NCBI RefSeq assembly: GCF_001729745.1
Contig: NZ_CP017186.1
Span: forward strand, 3,472,001 to 3,536,000
From: Enterobacter hormaechei subsp. hoffmannii
Lineage (GTDB): Bacteria > Pseudomonadota > Gammaproteobacteria > Enterobacterales > Enterobacteriaceae
DNA length: 64,000 nt
Direction: 5' to 3'
The translations under genes were made by a program, and so were the position numbers. Below the pieces are notes generated by a model. That model saw nothing but the letters and a program-made list of their open reading frames with translations. It did no database searches and was not told where the DNA came from. How positions within the stretch are numbered: the first letter of the stretch is position 1; each line of letters opens with the position of its first letter. Of this stretch, positions 50,838 through 60,394 are shown piece after piece.

Positions 50838-52652
50838 TCAGGCTCCTCGTGAAATGACAATCACCACCAGCACCGCCAGCTCGATCAGCGCCAGGCGACG
50901 GAACAGCACGGGCACGGCGGCACTCTGCCAGCCCGGCACCCAGCCCACCGGGTTCAGCCAGTGGCGCAGCTTCAGCACGGCGGCGAAGTTCTCCTTCACC
51001 GGCATGGCGAAACCGTGGGCGGTGATGACCATCGACTGCTCGTGTTCGTAGCCGCAGGCCCACGCCGCGCCGCGCGAGCGGGAGGCGAGACGGTCGCGTC
51101 TGAAGAACAGCATCAGCACGAACGGCAGGAGCGGCGCGGCAATCAGCAGCAGCGCCATCATCGGCTGGGACACGACGGTATGCGCCGTAGCCAGCGGCAG
51201 CGGAATGGCGTGGCCCAGAAGCGGCAGCAGCCACGGCGCGGCAACCCCACCTGCGATACAGCACAGCGCCAGCGCGAACACGCTGGTGGCCATCAGCACC
51301 GGGGCGCAACAGGCGTTTTCCGCTTCGCGGGTGCGCGGCGCGCCCAGGAAGGTGACGCCGTAAACCTTCGCCATACACATCACCGCCAGCGCCCCGGTAA
51401 TCGCCAGCCCAACCGCCAGCAGCGGGCCGAGCAGCCGCGCGATAAACGCGTCGCTCTGGCCGAGCGCGAAGAAGGATTGATAGATCACCCACTCCCCGGC
51501 AAAGCCGTTCAGCGGCGGCAGCGCGGCCATCGCCATCAGCCCGACCAGCATCGCCAGCGAAATGACGGGCATTTTTTTGCCAATCCCGCCGAGCTTTTCA
51601 ATATCGCGGTGCCCGGTGCGAAACCAGACGCTGCCCGCGCCGAGGAACAGGGTGCTTTTAAACAGGCTGTGGTTGATAAGGTGATACAGACCGCCAATAA
51701 ACCCGGCGGCAATCAGCGCCGGCTGGTTGAGCGCCAGCCCGCTGACACCCGCGCCCATGCCGAGCAGGATGATGCCGATATTCTCCTGGGTGTGGTACGC
51801 CAGCAGGCGCTGGATGTTATGCTCCATCAGGGCGTACAGCCCGCCGACAAATGCGGTGATCATCCCCGCAATCAGCAGCGCCACGCCCCACCACAGCGGC
51901 GGCTGGCCGCCCGTCAGGGTTATCGTCAGGATGCCGAACAGACCGACCTTCATCACCACGGTGGAGAACAGCGCGGCAGCCGGGGCCGAGGCATTGGCAT
52001 GCGCCTGCGGCACCCAGCCGTGCAGCGGGATAATCCCGGCCAGCAGGCCAAAACCGACTACGCCCAACAGCCAGACGTCATTCCCCAGCGGCTGGCCGTT
52101 AAGCACGGCAAAGTCCAGCGTGCCGAAACGCTGCCACACCAGCCAGCAGGCCAGCGCCAGCAGCAGCGTACCGAGTCGTCCGAGCGCAAACCACAGCTTG
52201 CCGGAGGCGCTGCATCCGGTCAGGAACACGCCGCACAGGGCCATGATTTCAGCCATCACCACCAGCGCGCCGAGGTTGCTGGCGACAACGGTGCAGACCG
52301 CGGCGGCCATCAACAGGTTGACCAGCAGGCCGTTGGCGTTGGTGTGCTGATGGCGGTGCCAGTCGATATTAAACAGGCTGATAAACAGCCCACACAGACC
52401 AAAGGTGACCAGCCAGATGGCATTTAGCGGCGTAAGCTCAACGGCGTGGTGAATCAGCGGGATGAGGGTGTCGACGGATTGGCCGTCGATCAGGACAACG
52501 CCGCCCGCCGCCAGCGTCATCAGGCTGCCGACCGCCCCGCCGATACCGGCGATCCAGCCGCTCAGCGTTTTATGGAAGGAGAGGAGCAGCGCCAGGACAG
52601 CGGCGGCGGCAAACCAGGCCACGCCGCTGGTCATCATAACTATCGCGTTCAT
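50838..52652 (-). CDS. hycC: HycC, FHL membrane subunit (NuoL/M antiporter-like)
   Basis: A 604-residue inner-membrane protein with about 14-16 spans, homologous to the Mrp/NuoL antiporter-like subunits. Conserved blocks include IIPLHGWVPQAHANASAPAAALFSTVVMKVG, the lysine-containing LYHLINHSLFKSTLFLGAGSV, and ALPPLNGFAGEWVIYQSFFA. It may couple formate-driven hydrogen evolution to ion movement. Overlaps hycB by four bases. Confidence 0.96.
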   Translation of the reverse strand: MNAIVMMTSGVAWFAAAAVLALLLSFHKTLSGWIAGIGGAVGSLMTLAAGGVVLIDGQSVDTLIPLIHHAVELTPLNAIWLVTFGLCGLFISLFNIDWHRHQHTNANGLLVNLLMAAAVCTVVASNLGALVVMAEIMALCGVFLTGCSASGKLWFALGRLGTLLLALACWLVWQRFGTLDFAVLNGQPLGNDVWLLGVVGFGLLAGIIPLHGWVPQAHANASAPAAALFSTVVMKVGLFGILTITLTGGQPPLWWGVALLIAGMITAFVGGLYALMEHNIQRLLAYHTQENIGIILLGMGAGVSGLALNQPALIAAGFIGGLYHLINHSLFKSTLFLGAGSVWFRTGHRDIEKLGGIGKKMPVISLAMLVGLMAMAALPPLNGFAGEWVIYQSFFALGQSDAFIARLLGPLLAVGLAITGALAVMCMAKVYGVTFLGAPRTREAENACCAPVLMATSVFALALCCIAGGVAAPWLLPLLGHAIPLPLATAHTVVSQPMMALLLIAAPLLPFVLMLFFRRDRLASRSRGAAWACGYEHEQSMVITAHGFAMPVKENFAAVLKLRHWLNPVGWVPGWQSAAVPVLFRRLALIELAVLVVIVISRGA

Positions 52653-53257
52653 TTCGCCCCCTCGTTAAGCGCCCGCAGCAGCGAAAGATCGCCGACGTCA
52701 GTATTGATGGTCAGCTCGCGCTTGCGTTTGCTGGTGCGGGCGATGTCGCGAATATTAACCAGAATTAACGCTTTGGTCGGACAGGTGCGCACGCAGGCCG
52801 GACCTTGTTCATCGAAGCTGCACAGGTCGCACTTCACCGCGACGGCGCGAATGCCCGGCACCCAGTCCAGCAGCGTGCTCACGCGTGCCGGTGCCGGCGG
52901 CGCAGGCGGCGCTTTCGGGGTGTTGGCATTCGCCGGAATATGCAGCGGACGGCTGCCGGAAAACTCAATGGCACCAAACGGACAGGCGATGCCGCACAGC
53001 TTGCAGCTCACGCACAGGCTTTCGTTCAGCTGTACCGCGCCGTCAACGCGGGTGATGGCATTGACGGGACAGACGCCCGCGCATGGCGCGTCTTCACAGT
53101 GGTGACAGAGCTGCGGGGCAGACTCTTTCTCATTACGCATGACGCGCAGGCGCGGCATGGACTGTAGCCCGTGCAGGCGGTGTGTTTCCGAGCACGCCGC
53201 CTCACAGGTTCGACAGCCAATACAGACCGTCGAGTCAGCAATTACAAAACGGTTCAC
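52649..53257 (-). CDS. hycB: HycB, FHL four-cluster ferredoxin subunit
   Basis: A 202-residue iron-sulfur protein that accepts electrons from formate dehydrogenase H. Four cluster motifs are CIGCRTCEAAC, CHHCEDAPCAGVC, CVSCKLCGIAC and CDLCSFDEQGPACVRTC. It resembles HydN in layout. First structural subunit after hycA in the operon. Confidence 0.95.
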   Translation of the reverse strand: MNRFVIADSTVCIGCRTCEAACSETHRLHGLQSMPRLRVMRNEKESAPQLCHHCEDAPCAGVCPVNAITRVDGAVQLNESLCVSCKLCGIACPFGAIEFSGSRPLHIPANANTPKAPPAPPAPARVSTLLDWVPGIRAVAVKCDLCSFDEQGPACVRTCPTKALILVNIRDIARTSKRKRELTINTDVGDLSLLRALNEGAK

Positions 53258-53330
53258 CGGGTCATCCTCTGGTGATGGTCATTTTTGACGAAAAAAAACT
53301 GTCTTATCGACACTTCTCGACACTCGCTCT

Positions 53331-53795
53331 TCAGGCCACGTTCGCGGAGGATTTTCCGTCGATCAGCTGTTTCAGGTTGATCGGCTGATCGTGCTCAACG
53401 GCAGCGTAGAGGCCGTTATAAACCGGCGCGATTTTCTCCAGATAGTGCTCCAGCACCTGCTGGCGATCGCGGGTGCTGACGTGACCGTCCACCATGCCGT
53501 CGGCCATCAGTTGGGCTTTCGCAATACACTGTTTTTCACCCTCTTTTGTCTCAACGTAATACTCAATGGTGTGGCTGTTGAAGCTCTCCGCCAGGGTGAC
53601 AAAAATCGTGAAGTGTCCAAACAACACAAAGCGCATATCCCCCTGCGCCGCGCAGCTCATGGCATGGTGCAGACGGGCTTTTGAGAGGGTGATCCCCTGA
53701 ATCAGAGAGTTGCAGTAGAGGTGCCACTGATCCTGAAGCTGCTGATGACGTTGCGCGATGTAATCCGCTTTTTCGCTAATTTCCCAAATAGTCAT
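53331..53795 (-). CDS. hycA: HycA, negative regulator of the formate regulon
   Basis: A 154-residue protein that counteracts FhlA activation of hyc and hyp; mechanism not fully known. The N-terminus MTIWEISEKADYIAQRHQQLQDQWHLYCNSLIQGITLSKARLHHA is family-typical, given here in part. One residue longer than E. coli HycA. First gene of the hyc operon. Confidence 0.93.
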   Translation of the reverse strand: MTIWEISEKADYIAQRHQQLQDQWHLYCNSLIQGITLSKARLHHAMSCAAQGDMRFVLFGHFTIFVTLAESFNSHTIEYYVETKEGEKQCIAKAQLMADGMVDGHVSTRDRQQVLEHYLEKIAPVYNGLYAAVEHDQPINLKQLIDGKSSANVA

Positions 53796-53830
53796 AAAAG
53801 GTATCCGGTTAATGGAGTTAGCGGCTGTTA

Positions 53831-53846
53831 AGCAGGTTTCGTGCCA
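53831..53846 (-). promoter_or_regulatory. Sigma-54 promoter of hycABCDEFGHI
   Basis: On the minus strand TGGCACGAAACCTGCT: a perfect -24 TGGCAC and CTGCT at -12. It lies about 36 bases before the hycA start, in the divergent hyc-hyp gap. Confidence 0.85.
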
Positions 53847-53887
53847 GTTTTTAATTTATTGATTTATATGGATTTTAAAGAGATGCG

Positions 53888-53945
53888 CACTGTCACCGCT
53901 GCGGTGTCGACGTGTCATTTCGACAGCGTTGACATCGTCACGCCG
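53888..53945. promoter_or_regulatory. Candidate FhlA upstream activating region for hyc and hyp
   Basis: The stretch contains TGTCGACGTGTCATTTCGACAG and TTGACATCGTCAC, in parts repeating TGTCGA/TCGACA. It lies between the two divergent sigma-54 promoters. A related TGTCGACGTC occurs at 41795-41804 upstream of the hydN promoter. FhlA is known to bind tandem sites in these positions in E. coli. Confidence 0.6.
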
Positions 53946-53960
53946 TAACGCAAATCAAGC

Positions 53961-53976
53961 TGGCACTGTTATTGCA
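53961..53976 (+). promoter_or_regulatory. Sigma-54 promoter of hypABCDE
   Basis: TGGCACTGTTATTGCA is a perfect -24/-12 match (TGGCAC-N5-TTGCA), 30 bases upstream of the hypA ATG. Confidence 0.93.
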
Positions 53977-54005
53977 TTAAAGGGGCAATTCATTAAGGAG
54001 GCGTC

Positions 54006-54356
54006 ATGCACGAAATCACCCTCTGCCAGCGGGCACTGGAACTTATCGAACAGCAGGCTGTGCAGAACCATGCGAAGCGCGTGACCGGCGTCTGGCTGAA
54101 GGTCGGGGCGTTTTCCTGCGTCGAGACCAGCGCCCTCACCTTCTGTTTTGAGCTGGTGTGCCGCGGCACGCTGGCGGAGGGTTGCGCACTGCATATCGAG
54201 GAGCAGCAGGCGGAGTGCTGGTGCGAGCAGTGTCAGCAGTACGTCACGCTGCTGTCATCGAAGGTACAGCGCTGTCCGCAGTGCCAGAGCAGCGGGCTGC
54301 GCATCGTGGCGGATGACGGTATGCAGATCCAACGCCTCGAAATCGAGAAGGAGTAA
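54006..54356 (+). CDS. hypA: HypA, nickel chaperone for hydrogenase 3
   Basis: A 116-residue metallochaperone. The N-terminal Met-His2-Glu3 (MHEITLCQRALELIE) is the nickel site, and the zinc site is CWCEQCQQYV...CPQCQSSG (four Cys). It works with HypB to insert nickel into HycE. AAGGAGGCGTC precedes the ATG. hypB follows after three bases. Confidence 0.96.
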   Translation: MHEITLCQRALELIEQQAVQNHAKRVTGVWLKVGAFSCVETSALTFCFELVCRGTLAEGCALHIEEQQAECWCEQCQQYVTLLSSKVQRCPQCQSSGLRIVADDGMQIQRLEIEKE

Positions 54357-54359
54357 TGT

Positions 54360-55223
54360 ATGTGTAGTACCTGCGGTTGCGCTGAAGGCAACCTGTATAT
54401 AGAAGGGGATGAACACCGTCCCCACTCCGCGTTTCGCTCCGCGCCCTTTTCCCCTGCCCCGCGTCCCGCGGCGGCATTGACCGGCATCACCTTTGCGCCA
54501 CAACGTTCAGACGCGGGCGACCTGCATTACGGCCACGGCGAAGCGGGCACCCACGCGCCGGGCATCAGCCAGCGCGAGATGCTGGAGGTGGAGATCAATG
54601 TGCTGGACAAAAATAACCAGCTCGCCGCCCGCAATCGCGCCCGCTTTGCCGCCCGTCAACAGCTGGTACTGAACCTGGTCTCCAGCCCCGGCTCCGGTAA
54701 AACCACCCTGCTGACCGAAACCCTCAAACGACTGAATAAACGTGTCTCCTGCGCCGTTATCGAAGGCGATCAGCAAACGGTAAACGACGCGGCGCGCATC
54801 CGCGAAACCGGTACGCCCGCGATTCAGGTCAACACCGGCAAGGGCTGCCACCTGGATGCGCAGATGATTGCCGACGCCGCCCCGCGCCTGCCGCTGGCGG
54901 ATAACGGCATCCTGTTTATTGAAAACGTCGGCAACCTGGTCTGCCCGGCAAGCTTCGACCTCGGCGAGCGGCATAAAGTGGCGGTGCTCTCCGTGACCGA
55001 AGGGGAAGACAAGCCGCTGAAGTATCCACATATGTTTGCCGCCGCCTCCCTCATGCTGCTGAACAAAGTCGACCTGCTGCCGTACCTGAATTTCGACGTG
55101 GATAAGTGCCTGGCTTACGCCCGGGAAGTGAACCCGGACATTGAGATCCTGCTGGTTTCCGCCACGCACGGCGACGGGATGGATGCCTGGCTGAACTGGC
55201 TGGAGAGCGAACGATGTGCATAG
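54360..55223 (+). CDS. hypB: HypB, GTPase for nickel insertion
   Basis: A 287-residue SIMIBI-class GTPase. The N-terminus [18 protein letters not shown] carries the high-affinity CxxCGC nickel site. There is no poly-His storage stretch, as in E. coli. The P-loop is [17 protein letters not shown] (near 106-120), switch elements [10 protein letters not shown] and [16 protein letters not shown] include the metal-binding Cys, and [10 protein letters not shown] is the guanine-specificity loop. Overlaps hypC by ten bases. Confidence 0.96.
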   Translation: MCSTCGCAEGNLYIEGDEHRPHSAFRSAPFSPAPRPAAALTGITFAPQRSDAGDLHYGHGEAGTHAPGISQREMLEVEINVLDKNNQLAARNRARFAARQQLVLNLVSSPGSGKTTLLTETLKRLNKRVSCAVIEGDQQTVNDAARIRETGTPAIQVNTGKGCHLDAQMIADAAPRLPLADNGILFIENVGNLVCPASFDLGERHKVAVLSVTEGEDKPLKYPHMFAAASLMLLNKVDLLPYLNFDVDKCLAYAREVNPDIEILLVSATHGDGMDAWLNWLESERCA

Positions 55224-55486
55224 GCGTCCCCGGACAAATTCATTCGATCGACGGCAATCAGGCCAAAGTGGAGGTCTGCGGCATCCTGCGCGATGTCGAT
55301 CTGACGCTGGTGGGCAGCCACGATGAGACCGGCGCATCGCGTCTTGGCCAGTGGGTGCTGGTCCACGTGGGGTTTGCCATGAGCGTGATTAATGAGGAAG
55401 AAGCCCGCGACACGCTGGACGCGCTACAGAATATGTTCGACGTTGAGCCGGACGTGGGTGCCCTGCTATATGGTGAGGAACGATAA
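55214..55486 (+). CDS. hypC: HypC, hydrogenase maturation chaperone
   Basis: A 90-residue chaperone that carries the Fe(CN)2CO moiety with HypD and binds the HycE precursor. The essential N-terminal Cys2 is in [13 protein letters not shown]; the [20 protein letters not shown] core is conserved. It starts within the last ten bases of hypB, and hypD follows after three bases. Confidence 0.96.
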   Translation: MCIGVPGQIHSIDGNQAKVEVCGILRDVDLTLVGSHDETGASRLGQWVLVHVGFAMSVINEEEARDTLDALQNMFDVEPDVGALLYGEER

Positions 55487-55489
55487 CAC

Positions 55490-56611
55490 ATGCGTTACGT
55501 TGATGAATATCGCGCGCCTGAGCAGGTGTTGCAGCTTATCGATCGCCTGAAAACCCGCGCGTCCCTGCTGGACTACACGAAAGAAAAACCGCTGCGGATC
55601 ATGGAGGTGTGCGGCGGACACACCCACGCCATCTTCAAATTTGGCCTCGACCAGCTGCTGCCGGAGAACATCGAATTTATCCACGGCCCCGGCTGCCCGG
55701 TGTGCGTGCTGCCGATGGGGCGCATCGACAGCTGTCTCGACATCGCCAGCCGCCCCGGTGTGATTTTTTGCACCTTCGGCGACGCCATGCGCGTACCGGG
55801 AAAAAATGGCTCGCTGCTCCAGGCGAAGGCGCGCGGCGCGGACGTGCGAATCGTCTACTCACCGATGGATGCCCTTACGCTGGCGATGGCTAATCCTGAG
55901 CGTAAGGTGGTCTTTTTCGGGCTGGGTTTTGAAACCACCATGCCCGCCACCGCTATCACTCTCCAGCAGGCGAAAGCCCGCAACGCCACTAACTTTTACT
56001 TTTTCTGCCAGCACATCACGCTTATTCCCACGCTGCGTAGCCTGCTTGAAGCGCCGGACAACGGCATCGACGCCTTCCTGGCACCAGGACACGTCAGCAT
56101 GGTGATCGGCACAGAAGCCTACGGTTTTATCGCTGAACAGTACAATCGTCCGTTAGTGGTGGCTGGTTTCGAGCCACTTGATCTACTGCAAGGCGTGACC
56201 ATGCTGGTTGAGCAGAAAATAGCGGCCCTGAGTGTGGTGGAAAATCAGTATCGCCGCGTGGTGCCCGATGCAGGTAACAGACGGGCACAGCAGGCGATAG
56301 CCGACGTGTTTAGCGTCGAAGGCGACAGCGAGTGGCGCGGACTGGGGCTGATTGCCGAATCCGGCGTACACCTGACGCCCGCGTATCGCGCCTTCGACGC
56401 CGAAGCGCATTTCCGCCCGCAGCCGCAGAAGGTGTGCGACGATCCCCGCGCCCGCTGTGGCGACGTACTCACCGGCAAATGCAAACCTCATCACTGCCCG
56501 TTATTTGGCAACGCCTGTAACCCGCAAACCGCGTTTGGCGCGCTGATGGTCTCTTCCGAAGGGGCATGCGCCGCGTGGTATCACTATCGCAACCAGGAGT
56601 GTGAAGCATGA
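55490..56611 (+). CDS. hypD: HypD, iron-sulfur scaffold for Fe(CN)2CO assembly
   Basis: A 373-residue maturase carrying one [4Fe-4S] cluster. Conserved motifs are VCGGHTHAIFKFG (near 41), GPGCPVCVLPMG (near 67-75), GFETTMPATAI, and the C-terminal CRCGDVLTGKCKPHHCPLFGNACNP-type cysteine cluster (here starting DDPRARCGDVLTGKC). With HypC it receives CN from HypE. Overlaps hypE by four bases. Confidence 0.96.
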   Translation: MRYVDEYRAPEQVLQLIDRLKTRASLLDYTKEKPLRIMEVCGGHTHAIFKFGLDQLLPENIEFIHGPGCPVCVLPMGRIDSCLDIASRPGVIFCTFGDAMRVPGKNGSLLQAKARGADVRIVYSPMDALTLAMANPERKVVFFGLGFETTMPATAITLQQAKARNATNFYFFCQHITLIPTLRSLLEAPDNGIDAFLAPGHVSMVIGTEAYGFIAEQYNRPLVVAGFEPLDLLQGVTMLVEQKIAALSVVENQYRRVVPDAGNRRAQQAIADVFSVEGDSEWRGLGLIAESGVHLTPAYRAFDAEAHFRPQPQKVCDDPRARCGDVLTGKCKPHHCPLFGNACNPQTAFGALMVSSEGACAAWYHYRNQECEA

Positions 56612-57618
56612 ACACGGTGGAAATGGCGCACGGAAGCGGTGGACAGGCGATGCAGCAGTTGATTAACAGGCTGTTCATGGAAGCCTTTAACAACCCCTGG
56701 CTCGCCGAGCAGGAAGATCAGGCGCGTATTGACCTCGCGGCCCTGACCGCCCACGGCGACAGGCTGGCGTTCTCTACCGACAGCTACGTGATTGACCCGC
56801 TGTTCTTCCCGGGCGGCGATATCGGCAAGCTCGCCGTCTGCGGCACGGCAAACGACGTGGCCGTCAGCGGCGCGATCCCCCGCTACCTCTCCTGCGGGTT
56901 TATCCTCGAAGAAGGGTTACCCATGGAGACGCTCACGGCGGTGGTCAACAGCATGGCGCACACCGCCCGCGAGGCGGGGATCGCCATCGTGACCGGGGAT
57001 ACCAAGGTGGTGCAGCGCGGCGCGGCTGATAAGCTCTTCATTAACACCGCCGGAATGGGGGCGATCCCCGCCGACATTCACTGGGGCGCGCAGCAGCTTT
57101 GTGCAGGCGACGTGCTGATTGTCAGCGGCACGCTGGGCTGCCACGGGGCAACCATCCTGAACCTGCGCGAAGGCTTAGGGCTGGATGGCGAGCTGCACAG
57201 TGACTGCGCGGTACTCACGCCGCTGATCCAGACGCTGCGCGACATGCCGGGTGTAAAAGCCCTGCGCGACGCCACGCGAGGCGGCGTGAATGCCGTCGTA
57301 CACGAATTTGCCGCAAGCAGCGGCTGCGGAATTGAACTGACCGAGCGCGGCCTGCCCGTTAAGCCTGCTGTACGCGGGCTGTGCGAGCTATTAGGGCTAG
57401 ACCCGCTTAACTTTGCCAACGAAGGCAAGCTGGTGATCGGCGTGGAACGCACGGCGGCGGAAGCCGTACTTGAACAACTGCGCGCACATCCCTTAGGGAA
57501 AGACGCGGCCATCATCGGCGACGTGGTTGAGCGCAAAGGGGTGCGCCTGATCGGGCTTTACGGCGTGAAGCGCACGCTGGATCTGCCGCACGATGAACCG
57601 TTACCCCGAATTTGCTAG
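56608..57618 (+). CDS. hypE: HypE, thiocyanate-forming hydrogenase maturation protein
   Basis: A 336-residue PurM/AIR-synthetase-like ATPase. HypF places a carbamoyl group on its C-terminal Cys, which HypE dehydrates to thiocyanate; here the protein ends PRIC with Cys336. The core includes MAHGSGGQAMQQLI, FSTDSYVIDPLFFPGGDIGKLAVCGTANDVA (in parts) and DATRGGVNAVVHEF. Last gene of hypABCDE, followed 63 bases later by fhlA on the same strand. Confidence 0.96.
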   Translation: MNTVEMAHGSGGQAMQQLINRLFMEAFNNPWLAEQEDQARIDLAALTAHGDRLAFSTDSYVIDPLFFPGGDIGKLAVCGTANDVAVSGAIPRYLSCGFILEEGLPMETLTAVVNSMAHTAREAGIAIVTGDTKVVQRGAADKLFINTAGMGAIPADIHWGAQQLCAGDVLIVSGTLGCHGATILNLREGLGLDGELHSDCAVLTPLIQTLRDMPGVKALRDATRGGVNAVVHEFAASSGCGIELTERGLPVKPAVRGLCELLGLDPLNFANEGKLVIGVERTAAEAVLEQLRAHPLGKDAAIIGDVVERKGVRLIGLYGVKRTLDLPHDEPLPRIC

Positions 57619-57681
57619 ACCGCGCCAAAAGCGGTCAGCGCTGAATGTCTCTTTTTTGCCAGTTTCTATTGGAAAGCAATA

Positions 57682-59754
57682 ATGCCGTATACACCGATGA
57701 GCGATCTTGGACAGCAGGGCCTGTTTGACATCACGCGCACACTTTTACAACAGCCCGACCTCGGCGCGCTGAGCGATGCCCTGACGCGGCTGGTCAGGCA
57801 ATCAGCGCTGGCGGACAGCGCCGCCATTGTGCTCTGGCATAGCGCAACCCACCGCGCGAGCTATTTCTCAACGCGTGATAACGGCAAAATCTTCGAATAT
57901 GAAGATGAAACGTTTCTGGCCCACGGTCCGGTGCGACGTATTCTCTCCCGCCCGGAAGCGCTGCACTGCAATTTTGACCAGTTTCGCCAGGCCTGGCCGA
58001 AGCTGGCAGAGAGCAACCTTTACCACCCGTTCGGCCACTACAGCATGCTGCCGCTGGCGGTGGAAGGGCAAATTTTTGGCGGCTGCGAGTTTATCCGTAA
58101 TAACGACCAGCCCTGGACCGAGGCGGAGTACGAGCGGTTGCATACCTTCACGCAAATTGTGGCCGTCGTGGCAGAGCAGATCCAAAGCCGCGTCACCAAT
58201 AACGTGGATTACGACCTGTTGAGCCGCGAGCGCGATAATTTCCGCATACTGGTCGCCATCACCAATGCCGTGCTGTCGCGTCTCGATATGGACGAACTGG
58301 TGAGCGAAGTCGCCAAAGAGATCCATCACTATTTCAGGATCGATGCTATCAGCATTGCGCTGCGCGGCAACCGTAAGGGCAAGCTGAACATCTACTCCAC
58401 CCACTACCTCGACGAAGCTAACCCGGCGCACGAGCAAAGCGAAGTGGACGAAGCGGGAACCCTGTCTGAACGGGTATTTAAAAGCAAAGAGATCCTGCTG
58501 TTAAATCTCAGCGAGCAGGATCCGGTAGCGCCCTACGAGCGGATGCTGTTTAACACCTGGGGCAACAAGATCCAGACCCTGTGCCTGCTGCCGCTGATGT
58601 CCGGCAACACCATGCTCGGCGTGCTTAAACTGGCGCAGTGCGATGAAGCCGTATTTACCACCGCCAACCTGAAGCTGCTGCGCCAGATCGCCGAACGTAT
58701 CTCCATTGCGCTGGATAACGCCCTCGCCTATCAGGAGATCCACCGTCTGAAAGAACGGCTGGTGGACGAAAACCTGGCGCTGACCGAGCAGCTCAACAAT
58801 GTGGACAGCGAGTTTGGCGAAATCATCGGACGCAGCGATGCCATGTACAACATCCTCAAGCAGGTGGAGATGGTGGCGCAGAGCGACAGCACGGTGCTGA
58901 TCCTCGGTGAAACCGGCACAGGGAAAGAGCTGATTGCCCGGGCGATCCACAACCTGAGCAACCGCAACAGCCGCCGGATGGTGAAGATGAACTGCGCGGC
59001 GATGCCTGCGGGCTTACTGGAAAGCGACCTGTTCGGCCACGAGCGCGGCGCGTTTACCGGCGCCAGCAGCCAGCGGCTGGGCCGTTTTGAACTGGCGGAT
59101 AAAAGCTCATTGTTCCTCGACGAAGTGGGCGATATGCCGCTGGAGCTTCAGCCTAAGCTGCTGCGCGTTTTGCAGGAGCAGGAGTTCGAGCGTCTCGGCA
59201 GCAACAAGCTGATCCAGACCGACGTGCGTCTGATTGCCGCCACCAACCGCGATCTGAAAAAAATGGTCGCCGACCGCGAGTTTCGCAGCGATCTTTACTA
59301 TCGTCTGAACGTCTTCCCGATCTGCCTGCCGCCGCTGCGCGAACGCCCGGAAGATATTCCGCTGCTGGTGAAAGCCTTTACCGCGAAGATTGCCCGCCGG
59401 ATGGGGCGAAATATCGACAGTATTCCTGCCGAAACGCTACGCACCCTTTCGGCGATGGAGTGGCCGGGGAACGTGCGCGAGCTGGAAAACGTCATTGAGC
59501 GCGCGGTCCTGCTGACGCGCGGGAACGTGCTCCAGCTCTCCCTGCCAGAGGTTACTCTCTCTGAAACGACCGTGGCCGCAAGCGAGCTTGCGAAAGAGGG
59601 AGAAGATGAATATCAGCTCATTATGCGAGTGCTGAAGGAGACCAACGGCGTGGTAGCCGGACCGAAAGGTGCGGCGCAACGGCTGGGGCTGAAGCGTACT
59701 ACCCTGCTCTCGCGTATGAAGCGTCTGGGAATCGATAAAGAGAGCCTGAAATAA
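57682..59754 (+). CDS. fhlA: FhlA, formate-sensing sigma-54 activator
   Basis: A 690-residue enhancer-binding protein. The N-terminal half has two GAF-like domains (about 20-170 and 190-350) that sense formate. The AAA+ domain contains [30 protein letters not shown] and SLFLDEVGDMPLELQPKLL. A Fis-type helix-turn-helix closes it (GAAQRLGLKRTTLLSRMKRLG). It activates hyc, hyp and hydN-hypF. Two residues shorter than E. coli FhlA. A GAAAGCAATA ribosome site precedes the ATG. Confidence 0.96.
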   Translation: MPYTPMSDLGQQGLFDITRTLLQQPDLGALSDALTRLVRQSALADSAAIVLWHSATHRASYFSTRDNGKIFEYEDETFLAHGPVRRILSRPEALHCNFDQFRQAWPKLAESNLYHPFGHYSMLPLAVEGQIFGGCEFIRNNDQPWTEAEYERLHTFTQIVAVVAEQIQSRVTNNVDYDLLSRERDNFRILVAITNAVLSRLDMDELVSEVAKEIHHYFRIDAISIALRGNRKGKLNIYSTHYLDEANPAHEQSEVDEAGTLSERVFKSKEILLLNLSEQDPVAPYERMLFNTWGNKIQTLCLLPLMSGNTMLGVLKLAQCDEAVFTTANLKLLRQIAERISIALDNALAYQEIHRLKERLVDENLALTEQLNNVDSEFGEIIGRSDAMYNILKQVEMVAQSDSTVLILGETGTGKELIARAIHNLSNRNSRRMVKMNCAAMPAGLLESDLFGHERGAFTGASSQRLGRFELADKSSLFLDEVGDMPLELQPKLLRVLQEQEFERLGSNKLIQTDVRLIAATNRDLKKMVADREFRSDLYYRLNVFPICLPPLRERPEDIPLLVKAFTAKIARRMGRNIDSIPAETLRTLSAMEWPGNVRELENVIERAVLLTRGNVLQLSLPEVTLSETTVAASELAKEGEDEYQLIMRVLKETNGVVAGPKGAAQRLGLKRTTLLSRMKRLGIDKESLK

Positions 59755-59788
59755 CCCGTCATTCCGTCAGCGGGTACATATTGCTCCC

Positions 59789-59839
59789 GCGCTGGCGCAG
59801 GGATATTTGGTGCTCTTTTTCTGTCTGCCTGCGCCGCGC
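59789..59839. other. Long-loop dyad between convergent fhlA and ygbA
   Basis: GCGCTGGCGCAGG (59789-59801) can pair with CCTGCGCCGCGC (59828-59839), with one bulge, around a 26-base loop containing CTCTTTTTCTG. It lies in the 130-bp gap between convergent genes, and may serve as a bidirectional 3'-end structure. Confidence 0.4.
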
Positions 59840-59884
59840 CGTAGCCCTGAGCGTGATTTGTCGTCCACTGCGGCGCTGAGACGA

Positions 59885-60229
59885 TTATTTTTTAGGCCGA
59901 TACTTTTCCGGTAATTCCGGAACCGGACGACGATCGTCGATCAGATGTCGGATGGTCAGAATCGGATGACGCCATAACATACGTGGCCCTGCCCAGCGCA
60001 TTACCTGCTTCATCTCTTCCCGTCGGGCGGGCTGATAACAGTGCACCGGGCACTGTTTGCAGGCAGGTTTTTCCTCACCAAACACGCATTTATCCAGCCG
60101 CTTATCGGCATAAGCCTTAAGCGCCGAATAGTGCCCCTCTTCTTTTATGGCGTGCGGACACCTGTTTTCGTACAGGGCGATCATTCTGGCGATCGTCTTT
60201 TTTTCTCGTGAAATACGTTTACCGGACAT
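59885..60229 (-). CDS. ygbA: YgbA, nitrosative-stress-induced protein
   Basis: A 114-residue basic protein with five cysteines (Cys24, 48, 57, 60, 64), the last group reading KPACKQCPVHCYQPARREEMK. In E. coli ygbA is one of the genes most strongly repressed by NsrR and induced by NO; the protein aids growth under nitrosative stress, but its biochemical role is unsettled. It is transcribed toward fhlA, and a good NsrR site lies just upstream. Confidence 0.9.
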   Translation of the reverse strand: MSGKRISREKKTIARMIALYENRCPHAIKEEGHYSALKAYADKRLDKCVFGEEKPACKQCPVHCYQPARREEMKQVMRWAGPRMLWRHPILTIRHLIDDRRPVPELPEKYRPKK

Positions 60230-60247
60230 AACGTCGTCCTCAACAAT

Positions 60248-60270
60248 AAAGTGTATTTATAATACCTTTT
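60248..60270 (-). promoter_or_regulatory. NsrR-like operator of ygbA
   Basis: AAAGTGTATTTATAATACC and the following TTTT form a dyad close to the NsrR motif (AAGATGYATTT-WWAATRCATCTT), with half-sites GTATT/AATAC exact. It lies about 20-40 bases before the ygbA start. Confidence 0.7.
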
Positions 60271-60348
60271 TATCCGCACATTTTCAGTTATTGCATTCCG
60301 TTTTCTGAAGCGTCCTTCCAGAATTACCCCTCCCCTCGCTGCGTTTTA

Positions 60349-60364
60349 CTGGTATTTTATACAG
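60349..60364 (+). promoter_or_regulatory. LexA-like box before the SymE-family gene
   Basis: CTGGTATTTTATACAG has the invariant CTG-N10-CAG of LexA operators, with a consensus right half (TATACAG). It is 31 bases upstream of the small gene at 60395. The left half deviates (GTATT). Confidence 0.6.
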
Positions 60365-60394
60365 GTGTAAATAACCGTATTCACCGGAGAGCTT

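Noticed and set aside
50961-52427. 488-codon frame opposite hycC
   Set aside because: Its composition (Gln, Arg, His-rich, no domains) is what is expected from reading a membrane protein gene backwards.
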